From the NCBI GenBank assembly GCA_025141675.1, contig CP081161.1, forward strand, positions 3,201,501 to 3,265,500: 64,000 bases of DNA, in the 5' to 3' direction. Both the position numbers and the translations under genes were made by a program. Below the pieces are notes generated by a model. It searched no databases and had not been told where the DNA came from. It saw nothing but the letters and a program-made list of their open reading frames with translations. Positions 1 through 8,543 of the stretch are shown here, in pieces; the stretch's first letter is position 1, and every line of letters begins with the position of its first letter. This DNA comes from Rhodobacteraceae bacterium S2214 (GTDB lineage Bacteria; Pseudomonadota; Alphaproteobacteria; Rhodobacterales; Rhodobacteraceae).

Positions 1-1002
1 CTTCGTATCTTCGGGCTGCAGTATTTGCTGCGCCAAGAGCGTTTCAATGTCACGCGTTACCTTCAGCGTCCGCGCAGCATCAACGACATCAATTATCGGT
101 TCGGCAGTGCCCGCAATCACTTGGCAAAAATGTGTCAGTTGCGCGATCAATGGTATCGTCTTGTTAGCAGATAAGGTTTGCGCTGTCGCGGGCTGTGACC
201 AATCAGAGGCACCACCCCATAGTGTGAGAGATGGGAACGCGATCCCACCATGCGTGCCCGTAATCCACCACATATCCTGACCAGTGGTACCAATGTTGGG
301 GTTCTCTGCTGTTCCGGCTTCAAAACCCCACGGGCTGGGCGCGGTATCGGCAAAGCTGATTGTCGCACATAGCCCGCTTTCAAACCGCAAAACAGCGCCA
401 CCGCTTTCGACTTTGCCGCTGCCGCGTTGTGCATTTGATCCAAGGGCTGCAATGTCGGTGACCTCGCCAAAGATAAACCTGAGCAAGTCGATGTCATGCA
501 CAAGGTTAATCATCACCGGACTGCCATCCGCACGCCGCCAATCCGCGTTAAAATAGCTGTCATGCTTACGCATCGCCCATATCAACGTAGAGGTCACGGG
601 CGCGCCAATCTTGCCAGACAAGATGGCGTCCCGCAGGACGTCAATAGATGGATGATAACGTCTGTGGTGGCCAACAAGACACCGCACACCGTGCGTACGG
701 ACGGCCTGCCCAAGATCGCGGGCTTCGTCCAATGTCGCCGTAACCGGCTTTTCGATCAACATATGCCAACCGCGCTGCGCACATTGCATTCCATGGGACG
801 CGTGCAATCCGGTAGGTGTCGCGATGATCACACCATCGACGTGCACATTCACATCGGCAATGTCGCGAAAGACCGGGGCAGCGATCCCATCCACCTGCAC
901 CGGATCAACAACACCAACCAATGTGCAGTCAGGATGATCCTGCACCGCCGCCACATGCCGCGCGCCGATCAGTCCGGCCCCTATAACAAGGATATCAGGC
1001 AC
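1..1002 (-). CDS. Gfo/Idh/MocA family NAD(P)-dependent dehydrogenase (partial, 3' end outside window)
   Basis: The reading frame stays open for 334 codons from a GTG at 1002 to the window edge, so the C-terminus is missing. The N-terminus reads PDILVIGAGLIGARHVAAV, a GxGxxG Rossmann dinucleotide fold. The family EKP motif (IEKPVTAT) follows at about residue 95, then the conserved HHRRYHP stretch used in substrate binding. Family members oxidise or reduce sugars, inositols or sugar acids; the substrate cannot be read here. The GTG start overlaps the stop of the upstream dioxygenase gene by 8 bp, so it is the last visible gene of the TRAP-transporter operon and probably acts on the imported compound. 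Confidence 0.88.
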   Translation of the reverse strand, partial: MPDILVIGAGLIGARHVAAVQDHPDCTLVGVVDPVQVDGIAAPVFRDIADVNVHVDGVIIATPTGLHASHGMQCAQRGWHMLIEKPVTATLDEARDLGQAVRTHGVRCLVGHHRRYHPSIDVLRDAILSGKIGAPVTSTLIWAMRKHDSYFNADWRRADGSPVMINLVHDIDLLRFIFGEVTDIAALGSNAQRGSGKVESGGAVLRFESGLCATISFADTAPSPWGFEAGTAENPNIGTTGQDMWWITGTHGGIAFPSLTLWGGASDWSQPATAQTLSANKTIPLIAQLTHFCQVIAGTAEPIIDVVDAARTLKVTRDIETLLAQQILQPEDTK

Positions 1003-1945
1003 AGAATGGACTATCCGCTTGCCACCGATGTTGGTCGATATGCGGTGACGTGGCCGCTGTCGTCCGCGCCTGTTCCCACAGACCCAGCCACGTGCGCCAG
1101 TCCCGCAATTCCGTCTGCGGCTGCGCCCGAGATCTGGCAACAAAATCGGGGAACTGCTGACGTCCTGTGTTCTGCCCGCTCACGTTATATCGAATATCAA
1201 ATGACCACCTGTAACCGTCAGACGTGTTCGGCCCCGAACAATGCGGGGTCAGCGGGTGTATCAACAAGATGCTGCCCGCCGTCATTTCCGCATCAATTGC
1301 GCGATCTTGGTCAAGGTGTGCGTCAGGGATCGCAGTTTGAATTTGCGGGCAATGCGGCAACATATCGTCAGGCGGATTAGGTATCAGGCGCAAGCACCCG
1401 TCTTTCACTGTCGCATCCGTCACTGCGATCCACACCGTAATGATATCTGTTTCATCAGCCAACGGATGCCCGACGCCGCGATCCTGATGCCATGCAGTGA
1501 CGCCGATATGGGCACGCGTCTCGCCTTCAGGCACTTCGCGTTGGGGCGGCTTAATGCGGACATGCTGAATCGGATTTGACGTCAATTCACCACCAAGAAC
1601 GGTTTCGACGACATCAAGGATCGGGTCATGTGTGACCAGATCAAACACGGCGGGTCCAAAATGAAATGGCGTATCTTCCGTGATATCAGCATGAGGAAGC
1701 GAAATATCGAGCGGCTGAAACCATTCAACTTCAGCCGCCCGAGCCCGATCAAGTTTCGCCCAGAAATCAAGTCCCTCGGCTGGATCAGTCACCAATCCCT
1801 GCGCGAACCAATCGTCGTACAAGTTGTCCATAACCCCATCGTATTCTCCCCGAATTGCACGCAGCAAATCGGGGGACACGACGTCTTTAACGATCAGGTA
1901 GCCGTCCTTCTTGAACTGCGCAATTTGATCTGCCGTAAGGGTCAC
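995..1945 (-). CDS. Phytanoyl-CoA dioxygenase (PhyH) family protein
   Basis: This 316-residue protein has the fold signature of Fe(II)/2-oxoglutarate-dependent PhyH-type oxygenases. The HxD pair is visible in AWHQDRG (H153, D155), the distal histidine in PHCSGP (H235), and an arginine likely to bind 2-oxoglutarate lies about 12 residues later (RWSFDIRY). The GTG start at 1945 is chosen because it makes a 4-bp GTGA overlap with the dctM stop; a longer frame would run far into dctM. Bacterial PhyH proteins hydroxylate varied small molecules, so the substrate is open. The location between TRAP permease genes and a Gfo/Idh dehydrogenase suggests oxidative processing of the imported compound. Confidence 0.85.
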   Translation of the reverse strand: MTLTADQIAQFKKDGYLIVKDVVSPDLLRAIRGEYDGVMDNLYDDWFAQGLVTDPAEGLDFWAKLDRARAAEVEWFQPLDISLPHADITEDTPFHFGPAVFDLVTHDPILDVVETVLGGELTSNPIQHVRIKPPQREVPEGETRAHIGVTAWHQDRGVGHPLADETDIITVWIAVTDATVKDGCLRLIPNPPDDMLPHCPQIQTAIPDAHLDQDRAIDAEMTAGSILLIHPLTPHCSGPNTSDGYRWSFDIRYNVSGQNTGRQQFPDFVARSRAQPQTELRDWRTWLGLWEQARTTAATSPHIDQHRWQADSPFCA

Positions 1946-3570
1946 AGCAATATCGTCACGATGGATGGCCACACGAGAAGCACGGTGATGGCGATCAACT
2001 GCACACAGATAAACGGCAGGAACCCACGGAAAATATCCGTCAAAGAGATATGCGGCGGTGCCACAGATTTTAGGTAAAATGCAGCAGGTCCAAATGGTGG
2101 CGACAAGAAACTGACCTGCATGTTCATACAGAACAACACGCCGAACCAAATCGAGATTTGGGATGGCTCAAGTTGACCGACAAAGCCAATTTCTTCGATG
2201 GGTAGGCGTTTCACAATCGGAAGGAATACAGGAATGATCAGCAACACGATCCCGACCCAATCCATAAACGCACCCATGAAGAGCAGGATCAGCATCATCG
2301 TCAGCAATACGGCCATCGTCGGCATGTCCGCGCCAACGATCAGATCCGCGATGTATGATGGACCGCCCGCAAGCGTATAGGCCCCCGCCAAGGCAGCCGC
2401 CCCGATAGTCACCCAAATGATCGTACCGGTGGACCGCAACGTCCGCATCAATGCGTCCCAAACAAGTGATTTCGAAGCTTCACCACGAATCAACGCGATC
2501 ACGAAGACCGCCAATGCGCCCATGCCTGCCGCCTCTGTGATGCCGGAAATACCGCCGTAGATGGACCCTAAAACGATGCCGATGACAGTGAAGGGCGGCA
2601 CAAGGCCCTTGCCATGTTCCCAACCGACTTTGACCCGTTCCATCCCGAACACGAAGAAAGCCAGCACCAGTGCCGCGACCAAATAGCCGATGATATAGGG
2701 GATATGATATGTCATCCCCCACGCAATCGGATCAACGTTTTCGCCCATGTTTGTGTTCTGACCTGTTACGGTAAAGAACAAGGCCCGCAGCAGCAACAGC
2801 GTCGTGAAACCCGCCATAAGGACCGACAAGAACGCACCGAACAGGCCAAGTTTTTGGCGTCCTGTCGGCTCACCCGGTTGAGGTTCTGGCAATGGGGCCA
2901 GCGACGGGTTTAGGTTCGTCCGGATCAGAATGTAGATGATAAAGAAACTGGCTAGCATGAAACCGGGCAGGAACGCGCCAGTAAAAAGCGCCTTGATCGA
3001 TGTTTCAGTGATCAGGCCGTAAATGATCAACACGATGGACGGTGGGATCATTGTCCCCAGCGACCCTGACGCACAAATCGTCCCGATGGCGAGGTTCTGA
3101 TCGTAGCCAAGCCGTAACATCTGTGGCAGTGCGATCAGGCCCAACAGGACGACTTCACCGCCGATAATGCCCGACATCGCCGCCATAATCACAGCCATCA
3201 AGGACGTGACAATCGCGATGCCACCGCGCACGCGGGACAGCCAGTAGTCAAGGGACGTGTACATTTCCTTGGCAATGCCGGACCGTTCCAACAGCGCCGC
3301 CATAAAGATGAACAAGGGTACGGATATCAGGACATATTCGGTCATAAGATCGAATATCTTCTGGGTGAGCAGGTATAGCGGCCCCGTCCCCGGTCGCCCC
3401 GTCAGCATGCCATCACCCCATGAAAACGGGTTTGTCAGCAAGGCCGGTTCAAATTTCATCACCAGCACTGCGACCGCCAGAACAGCAGACGCAAAGCCAA
3501 GCGGCATACCAATCGCTAGCAGGACCAACAGGCCCAGAACCAGCACAATCGAGATTGTTCCGACGTCCAT
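1942..3570 (-). CDS. dctM: TRAP transporter large permease subunit (DctM type)
   Basis: This is a 542-residue polytopic inner-membrane protein of the TRAP large-subunit family, the sodium- or proton-coupled translocation channel. Typical features include GGEVVLLGLIALPQML, the conserved ASGSLGTMIPPSIVLI segment and a C-terminal LSPPFGPAAFYL segment. It is about 110 residues longer than the classical roughly 430-residue DctM; the extra part, about residues 225-330, carries additional hydrophobic stretches. Its ATG shares one base with the dctQ stop (TAATG), and its own stop overlaps the PhyH gene, indicating translational coupling. The substrate is set by the DctP protein encoded at the head of the operon. 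Confidence 0.95.
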   Translation of the reverse strand: MDVGTISIVLVLGLLVLLAIGMPLGFASAVLAVAVLVMKFEPALLTNPFSWGDGMLTGRPGTGPLYLLTQKIFDLMTEYVLISVPLFIFMAALLERSGIAKEMYTSLDYWLSRVRGGIAIVTSLMAVIMAAMSGIIGGEVVLLGLIALPQMLRLGYDQNLAIGTICASGSLGTMIPPSIVLIIYGLITETSIKALFTGAFLPGFMLASFFIIYILIRTNLNPSLAPLPEPQPGEPTGRQKLGLFGAFLSVLMAGFTTLLLLRALFFTVTGQNTNMGENVDPIAWGMTYHIPYIIGYLVAALVLAFFVFGMERVKVGWEHGKGLVPPFTVIGIVLGSIYGGISGITEAAGMGALAVFVIALIRGEASKSLVWDALMRTLRSTGTIIWVTIGAAALAGAYTLAGGPSYIADLIVGADMPTMAVLLTMMLILLFMGAFMDWVGIVLLIIPVFLPIVKRLPIEEIGFVGQLEPSQISIWFGVLFCMNMQVSFLSPPFGPAAFYLKSVAPPHISLTDIFRGFLPFICVQLIAITVLLVWPSIVTILL

Positions 3571-4418
3571 TATTTCGCCCCTACGCTGCGTTTGATCGCT
3601 TCAAGTTCTTCGTCATCCATGTCCGTTGCGCTCGCGATGACGGGTTCGGTATTCCAATCGGCGATCAGGTTGATCACAGACTGGATCGCTACCAGCGTGA
3701 TGATGATCAGGATCATCGGCTGGATCGTCGCGGGGATCGGCGGATCAAAGGCGGTGCCGAACATTTCCCACCGGTAAAATTTGGTCAGAAACACCTGCTT
3801 GTAGCTGCCAAAGACGAGGAAGAAGGCGAAAACGCAGATGAAGAAGACCGAAGCCGTATCGCACGCTTTTTGCGCCCAGCGCGGCATCACTTCGTAAAGG
3901 ATGAAGATACGGATGTGGCTGCGTTGCTGCATGGCGTAGAAGCCTGAACACAGAAACACAAACCCCGCGATCCACAGTGTCAGCTCATTCGCCCAAAGTG
4001 TTGGTTTCTCAATCGCGTAACGCAGGAACACCTCGTACATCATCACCATTGTCATAAGCAAAACCAACATCATAGTGACCCGACCGATGAAAATCGCCAC
4101 GCGGTCGATGGCGCCCCAGTCTTGGAATTCCATCGTCGCGACTTTGATGGTCCGCATCCCCAAGACGAACAGGATTGGAATAAGGACCAGCGCTGTCAAG
4201 TCGATGATATCAATGTGCCCGCCGACCACGGCCCCGAGATTAGGCGTGACGTCTTTGCGCAATTGCAATGCTTCGATTTGGCCATACAGGCTTTCGTTCG
4301 CGGGTGGCAGAAAGTCGAGAATGAACGACGGCATGTGCCAAATCACCCATCCCATGCAGATGATAAACGCCAACGGAATAATCCATTCCAATAAGCCTCC
4401 TGTTTCTGCTTCGTCCAT
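3570..4418 (-). CDS. dctQ: TRAP transporter small permease subunit (DctQ type)
   Basis: The 282-residue membrane protein belongs to the TRAP small-subunit family, partner of DctM. The conserved DctQ part is residues about 110-260, with YAIEKPTLWANELTLWIAGF as its hallmark. An N-terminal extension of about 100 residues holds two extra hydrophobic segments (LLEWIIPLAFIICMGWVIW and LTALVLIPILFVLGM), making it much longer than the usual 160-190 residues. The start MDEAETGG at 4418 is preceded by GGGAGG; an upstream in-frame start would lack a ribosome site. Paired with the equally enlarged DctM, this looks like a distinct long TRAP subtype. Confidence 0.92.
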   Translation of the reverse strand: MDEAETGGLLEWIIPLAFIICMGWVIWHMPSFILDFLPPANESLYGQIEALQLRKDVTPNLGAVVGGHIDIIDLTALVLIPILFVLGMRTIKVATMEFQDWGAIDRVAIFIGRVTMMLVLLMTMVMMYEVFLRYAIEKPTLWANELTLWIAGFVFLCSGFYAMQQRSHIRIFILYEVMPRWAQKACDTASVFFICVFAFFLVFGSYKQVFLTKFYRWEMFGTAFDPPIPATIQPMILIIITLVAIQSVINLIADWNTEPVIASATDMDDEELEAIKRSVGAK

Positions 4419-4440
4419 GACTGTCCCCTCCCAAGGTCGT

Positions 4441-5610
4441 CTAAGTAATCTCGAACTCTTTGATGAAATCCGTGTTTGGCGTAACACCTATTCCCGGTTT
4501 GTCCGGAATTTTGACGGTGCCGTTGGTCGTCTTCACCTGGCCTGCGATGTCCAGCGGGTCTTCCAAAAGATCATCGCGGAAATGATTATGTGTGGTGTCG
4601 AATTCCAACATCGGTTCCCACGGGTGCAGCCCGCCGGGCATAGGCGGCATCGCTGCAAGCAGTTGCAGGTTCACAGCAACGGCGATGTCTGAGCCCCAGA
4701 CGTGGTTAATAACAGGCGTGAAATGCGCGTGGCAAAGGGCCAGCACCCGTAGATATTCGCTGATCCCGCCAAGTGCGCAGACTTCGGGCTGTGCAATATC
4801 AAGACCGCGGTTTTCAAGGATTTGGCGCCAGCCCCAGCGGTTGAATTCGGCTTCTCCGCCCGAAATATTGATGTCGAGACCAGCGCGTAATTCGCGATAG
4901 CCATCGTGATCTTCAGGCGCGATTGGTTCTTCGAACCAATACGCATCAAGGTTTTGCAATGCACGGCCGACGTAGAACGCGTCCGACGTTGTGTAGCAAT
5001 GGTTGGCATCCACCATGAAACGGAAATCGTCGCCGACACCGCGTCTGACCGCTTCGGCCAACTTCACATCCGGTTTCGGCCCTAACCCGACTTTCATCTT
5101 GGTTGCGGCAAAACCCATTTCTTTAATCTCAGCGGCTTCATCCACGAAACGCGCCGCTAAGCTGTCAGGAGTTTCATCAGGGCGCAGCATCATCCCATAG
5201 CCGTAAACGGTGACGTGGTCGCGGTGTGCGCCACCGATCAGCTTGTGAATAGGCAGGCCTGCGACCTTACCCGCGATATCCCACAGCGCGATATCGACAC
5301 CGGACAGGGCCTGCATCGGCATGCCCTTTTGTCCGTGGTCGCGCAAAAGGTTGTAAACTTTGTGCCAGATCACATCGCGATCCATTGGGTCCATTCCCAA
5401 AATCAGCGGTTGGATCACACGTTCAACGATAGCTTTGTTGGCCAGCGCCACATTGCCCGGACCAAAACATTCGCCCCATCCGGTGATGCCTTCGTCCGTC
5501 GTCACTTCCACCAAATGGGCAGACCGTTTCGCGTAATACTGCTGCGAATAGCCCAAAGGCTCTGGCAGGTCATACTGCAAAACATGGCTTTGAATCTTAA
5601 CGATTTTCAT
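4441..5610 (-). CDS. Mandelate racemase/muconate lactonizing enzyme family protein (enolase superfamily)
   Basis: This 389-residue enzyme has the enolase-superfamily capping domain (residues 1-125) and barrel. The general base motif K171-M-K173 lies in ATKMKVG. Metal ligands are D201 in VDANHCY, the glutamate of WFEEP near 227, and E253 in SGGEAEF. H303 in NHVWGS is the likely second acid/base. The C-terminal pattern HPWEPMLEFDTTHNHFRDDL resembles what I recall of galactarolactone cycloisomerases and related sugar-acid lactonizing or dehydrating enzymes, but this is from memory. It is encoded between dctP and dctQ, so it probably acts directly on the transported sugar acid or lactone. The exact reaction is uncertain. 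Confidence 0.88.
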   Translation of the reverse strand: MKIVKIQSHVLQYDLPEPLGYSQQYYAKRSAHLVEVTTDEGITGWGECFGPGNVALANKAIVERVIQPLILGMDPMDRDVIWHKVYNLLRDHGQKGMPMQALSGVDIALWDIAGKVAGLPIHKLIGGAHRDHVTVYGYGMMLRPDETPDSLAARFVDEAAEIKEMGFAATKMKVGLGPKPDVKLAEAVRRGVGDDFRFMVDANHCYTTSDAFYVGRALQNLDAYWFEEPIAPEDHDGYRELRAGLDINISGGEAEFNRWGWRQILENRGLDIAQPEVCALGGISEYLRVLALCHAHFTPVINHVWGSDIAVAVNLQLLAAMPPMPGGLHPWEPMLEFDTTHNHFRDDLLEDPLDIAGQVKTTNGTVKIPDKPGIGVTPNTDFIKEFEIT

Positions 5611-5693
5611 AGGTGCCTGGCGGGGAAAGAGGTGAAAACGGCAGGGCCATCAAATAGCCCTGCCGAATGTCTGTCAGTCGTGCGTCTGAAGAA

Positions 5694-6716
5694 TTACTTC
5701 AACAGACCCATCTGTGTCAGGAAGGCAATATGGCTTTCCAAAAGTGCTTCTGCCTCTGGTGTCGTGGCAAAGCTTGTCCAACCAGCTTTCACAGCTTCAC
5801 GGTACTGTGCCAGCTCTGCTTCAGGCCATTCGTACAGGTTCACACCCTTCGCACGCAGATCAACAGCGGTCTGTGCGTTTTGCACTTCGTTTGCTGTTGC
5901 GTTCTTCAGCGCCAATGCTTCCATCGCAACGGTCATAATGCGCTTGTGGTGCTCTGGCATCGCGTCCCAAATGTCCTTGCGGCAAGCAAGGTGGTCGGCT
6001 GGCATCGAATGGAAACCCGGGAAGTTCGTGTGCTCTGCAATGTCATACAGACCAAGGCCCACGTTGTTCGTCAGGTTGGCCGCATCAGCACCGTCGATGA
6101 TGCCTGTTTCAAGCGCCGTAAAGATTTCGTTGAAATCCATCACGATCGGGGAAGCACCCATTTCGGCAAACACGAGTGTTGCCAAACCTGGTGGTGAACG
6201 GAACTTCCACCCTTCAAAGTCGGCAACGCCTGCAATTGGCTTAGTCGACGCAAGCGATTCAGGACCAGGGATCCACCAGCCGACAAATTCCATGTCGTAT
6301 TGGTTGTACAGATCGTTGATTTTCGAAGCGCCATCGGCGTGCAGCATCCAAGCAAGCTGCTGATACGGGTTCGTGTAGCCACCCAGCAAATCGCCAGTGA
6401 ACTGGAACGCTGGGTTCTTACCGGTCTGGTAAGCACCACCTGTCATGTCGCAATCAAGAATACCTGTGGCCGCCGCATCAAACGTTTCTGCCGCTTTCAC
6501 AACAGAACCGGAATAAAACATTTCGATTTGGATCTCACCGTTGGACATCGTCTGGATGTCTTCGATGTATTCTGCAGCCATTTGGCCAGACAGCGTTTCA
6601 GGCGAAAAGTGGGTTTGAATACGCAATACAGTTGAGGCGTGCCCATCCGCGTAGGCCGCAGACGCCATCATTGCCACACCGGCAACAGCCGTCGTCAGTT
6701 TCGTCATCAATTTCAT
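5694..6716 (-). CDS. dctP: TRAP transporter substrate-binding protein (DctP type)
   Basis: The 340-residue periplasmic binding protein starts with a signal peptide (MKLMTKLTTAVAGVAMMASA, cleavage near AYADGH). Family landmarks include the ETFDAAATGILDCDM stretch and the segment WKFRSPPGLATLVFAEMG, containing the arginine that usually salt-bridges a substrate carboxylate. This fits an organic or sugar acid ligand. The ATG at 6716 has a strong AGGGAGGA site; an upstream in-frame start has none. It is the first gene of the leftward operon and faces the divergent GntR regulator, whose product probably controls it. Confidence 0.94.
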   Translation of the reverse strand: MKLMTKLTTAVAGVAMMASAAYADGHASTVLRIQTHFSPETLSGQMAAEYIEDIQTMSNGEIQIEMFYSGSVVKAAETFDAAATGILDCDMTGGAYQTGKNPAFQFTGDLLGGYTNPYQQLAWMLHADGASKINDLYNQYDMEFVGWWIPGPESLASTKPIAGVADFEGWKFRSPPGLATLVFAEMGASPIVMDFNEIFTALETGIIDGADAANLTNNVGLGLYDIAEHTNFPGFHSMPADHLACRKDIWDAMPEHHKRIMTVAMEALALKNATANEVQNAQTAVDLRAKGVNLYEWPEAELAQYREAVKAGWTSFATTPEAEALLESHIAFLTQMGLLK

Positions 6717-6842
6717 TTTAGTCCTCCCTAGGGCCAAATCAGCTTTTTCCCAGCTCCTCCCAGAGACTGGCATTGATTTTGGTAAGTTTAACGCTAACGG
6801 CGGGTTTACGCTGCGACAACAAAATTCTTGCTTTTTCCATAA

Positions 6843-6869
6843 TTTTGATAATATCTCAAAATCTCAAAA
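6843..6869. promoter_or_regulatory. Candidate GntR operator between dctP and the divergent regulator gene
   Basis: The 177-bp divergent intergenic region contains an inverted repeat, TTTTGA (6843-6848) and TCAAAA (6856-6861) with a 7-nt spacer. The octamer TCTCAAAA is also tandemly repeated at 6854-6861 and 6862-6869. The site is about 25-50 bp upstream of the GntR start. Spaced symmetry beside a divergently read GntR gene suggests an operator, but it does not match the best-known FadR-type consensus. Confidence 0.4.
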
Positions 6870-6893
6870 TTTTTTTCGGATGTAGTTGCGGAC

Positions 6894-7535
6894 ATGACCA
6901 TTGAAATACCAATTTTTGATACCGTACGAGATCGGATCGTCAACGGAGAATTTGCGCCAAATCAACGCCTTAAGTCTGCAGACCTTGCACAGGAATACGC
7001 GATCTCTGCATCCAGCATGCGTGAAATCCTGTTTCGGCTTTCGACCGTCGGTTTGGTGAATTTTCAAGAACAGCGCGGGTTTCGGGTCCCCGAACAATCC
7101 GACCGCTTGCAGCACGATCTGACACAATTTCGCGTTTTACTCGAGTCAGAAGGCGCGGTGCTGTCGATTCGTCACGGCGACATCGACTGGGAATCCCGAC
7201 TGATGGCCGCCCACCATCGCCTGTCCCATATCGAGAGCCGGATCAACGGTGGGCCATTTGATACCGACCTGCTGACGCTTTGGACCCGCGCAGAACAGGC
7301 TTTTCATCAAACTCTGATCGAAGCTTGCGGATCAGACGTTTTGAAAGAAGCGCACGACGTCGTTTACCATCGTTTCCGCCAACAGATGATCGCGAAGGAT
7401 CGCGATTTTGAATACGTTCCTGAAAACGTCACCCAACATCAAGGCATCCTAGATGCAGTGCTTGCCAAGGACGAAGCCCTCACGCGCAGTCGCATTCACG
7501 AGCATTTGTCACGGAATTTCACGAGACCGGTCTAG
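6894..7535 (+). CDS. GntR family transcriptional regulator (FadR/FCD subfamily)
   Basis: This 213-residue protein has an N-terminal winged helix (residues about 1-70; DTVRDRIVNGEFAPNQRLKS then SADLAQEYAISASSMREIL) and an all-helical C-terminal ligand domain of the FCD type. The usual FCD metal residues appear as D/H positions in FHQTLIEACGS, HRFRQQM and TQHQGILDAV. Such regulators sense small carboxylates and control neighbouring catabolic operons. It is divergent from the TRAP operon and its stop codon overlaps by 4 bp with the stop of the convergent dehydrogenase gene. It most likely represses the TRAP operon and perhaps the sugar-acid genes to the right. Confidence 0.92.
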   Translation: MTIEIPIFDTVRDRIVNGEFAPNQRLKSADLAQEYAISASSMREILFRLSTVGLVNFQEQRGFRVPEQSDRLQHDLTQFRVLLESEGAVLSIRHGDIDWESRLMAAHHRLSHIESRINGGPFDTDLLTLWTRAEQAFHQTLIEACGSDVLKEAHDVVYHRFRQQMIAKDRDFEYVPENVTQHQGILDAVLAKDEALTRSRIHEHLSRNFTRPV

Positions 7536-8410
7536 GGTTTGCCTAACGGCAACCCATTGAGATCAAGCAACTCTTCAAACAATCCCGAATGATCACGATC
7601 GCCTGCATCCATCTGGGTCATATAACGATGAAATCTGTCGCGCACATGCTGAACAACGGGCAGTTTGAGCGATCCTGCCTCCGCTAGCACGTTATCGAGA
7701 TCCTTTAGCTGCAGCTTGGTCAGCCCCCCCGGAACGAAATCGCGGTTCGTCATCCGCGCCCCATGCTGCTGCAAAATTGTGCTATCCGCGAAGCCGCCTT
7801 TCAGCGCTGAACGCACCGCAGTGGCGTCTGCCCCATTCTGTTCAAGCAACAACATTGCCTCGGCGACGGCGCCGATGGTCACCGCCACGATGGCTTGATT
7901 GGCCAGCTTCGCCAGTTGCCCAGCGCCTGTCGGTCCGACAAGCGTCGGCCGTCCCATGGTTTCAAACACGGCTTTTGCGCTTTCAAAAACAGTAGCGTCG
8001 CCCCCCGCCATAATCGCAAGCGTCGCAGCCTCTGCACCCTTCGATCCGCCTGATACTGGCGCATCAAGAAAGGAAACATCCGACGTCGCGAGGGTGTCCG
8101 CGAATGCGCGGGCCTCTTCCGGTTTGGTGCTCGACATATCGAGCCAAATTGCACCGGATTCCAACGCTGATTTTGCCTCTGCAATAATGCTTTCGACCGC
8201 CGGACCGTCCGACAGCATCGAAATCACAACATCCGCGTGCGTGACTGCATTGGCGACCGTGTCCGCGACCTTCACGCCGTGCGCGGTTAACCCTTCGGCT
8301 TTCGCGCGGCTGCGGTTCCAGACGGTCACATCGAACCCGGCCAACGCGATGTTTCGGGCCATCGGATAGCCCATTAAGCCTGTGCCAAGCAGTGTGATTT
8401 TGCGCGTCAT
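7532..8410 (-). CDS. NAD(P)-dependent beta-hydroxyacid dehydrogenase (3-hydroxyisobutyrate dehydrogenase / GarR family)
   Basis: The 292-residue protein starts MTRKITLLGTGLMGYPMARN, the GxGxMGxxMxxN dinucleotide signature of this family. Further motifs are the substrate-binding DAPVSGGSKGAE (about residue 120) and the catalytic-lysine helix GAGQLAKLANQAIVA, where the lysine follows GQLA. Members reduce tartronate semialdehyde or oxidise 3-hydroxyisobutyrate and similar acids. Placement between a sugar-acid transporter operon and a pentonate dehydratase makes a tartronate-semialdehyde-reductase-like role plausible but unproven. It is transcribed divergently from the dehydratase gene. A longer in-frame start lacks a convincing ribosome site. 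Confidence 0.9.
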   Translation of the reverse strand: MTRKITLLGTGLMGYPMARNIALAGFDVTVWNRSRAKAEGLTAHGVKVADTVANAVTHADVVISMLSDGPAVESIIAEAKSALESGAIWLDMSSTKPEEARAFADTLATSDVSFLDAPVSGGSKGAEAATLAIMAGGDATVFESAKAVFETMGRPTLVGPTGAGQLAKLANQAIVAVTIGAVAEAMLLLEQNGADATAVRSALKGGFADSTILQQHGARMTNRDFVPGGLTKLQLKDLDNVLAEAGSLKLPVVQHVRDRFHRYMTQMDAGDRDHSGLFEELLDLNGLPLGKP

Positions 8411-8543
8411 GCGGGACCCTTTCGGTTCGTCGTAGCGTTGCAAACCTGCCGCGAACCTGCGTAGGCTTTCGGTATTCATGCGGCGAAGATCGCGTGATTG
8501 CAAGAAACCCCAGCCTGTCGTTCATCTACCAAAGGACCTTACC

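Noticed and set aside
995..1380. Plus-strand open frames over the dioxygenase and dehydrogenase genes
   Set aside because: They oppose genes with clear catalytic motifs and tight start-stop overlaps; composition and sequence look non-coding.
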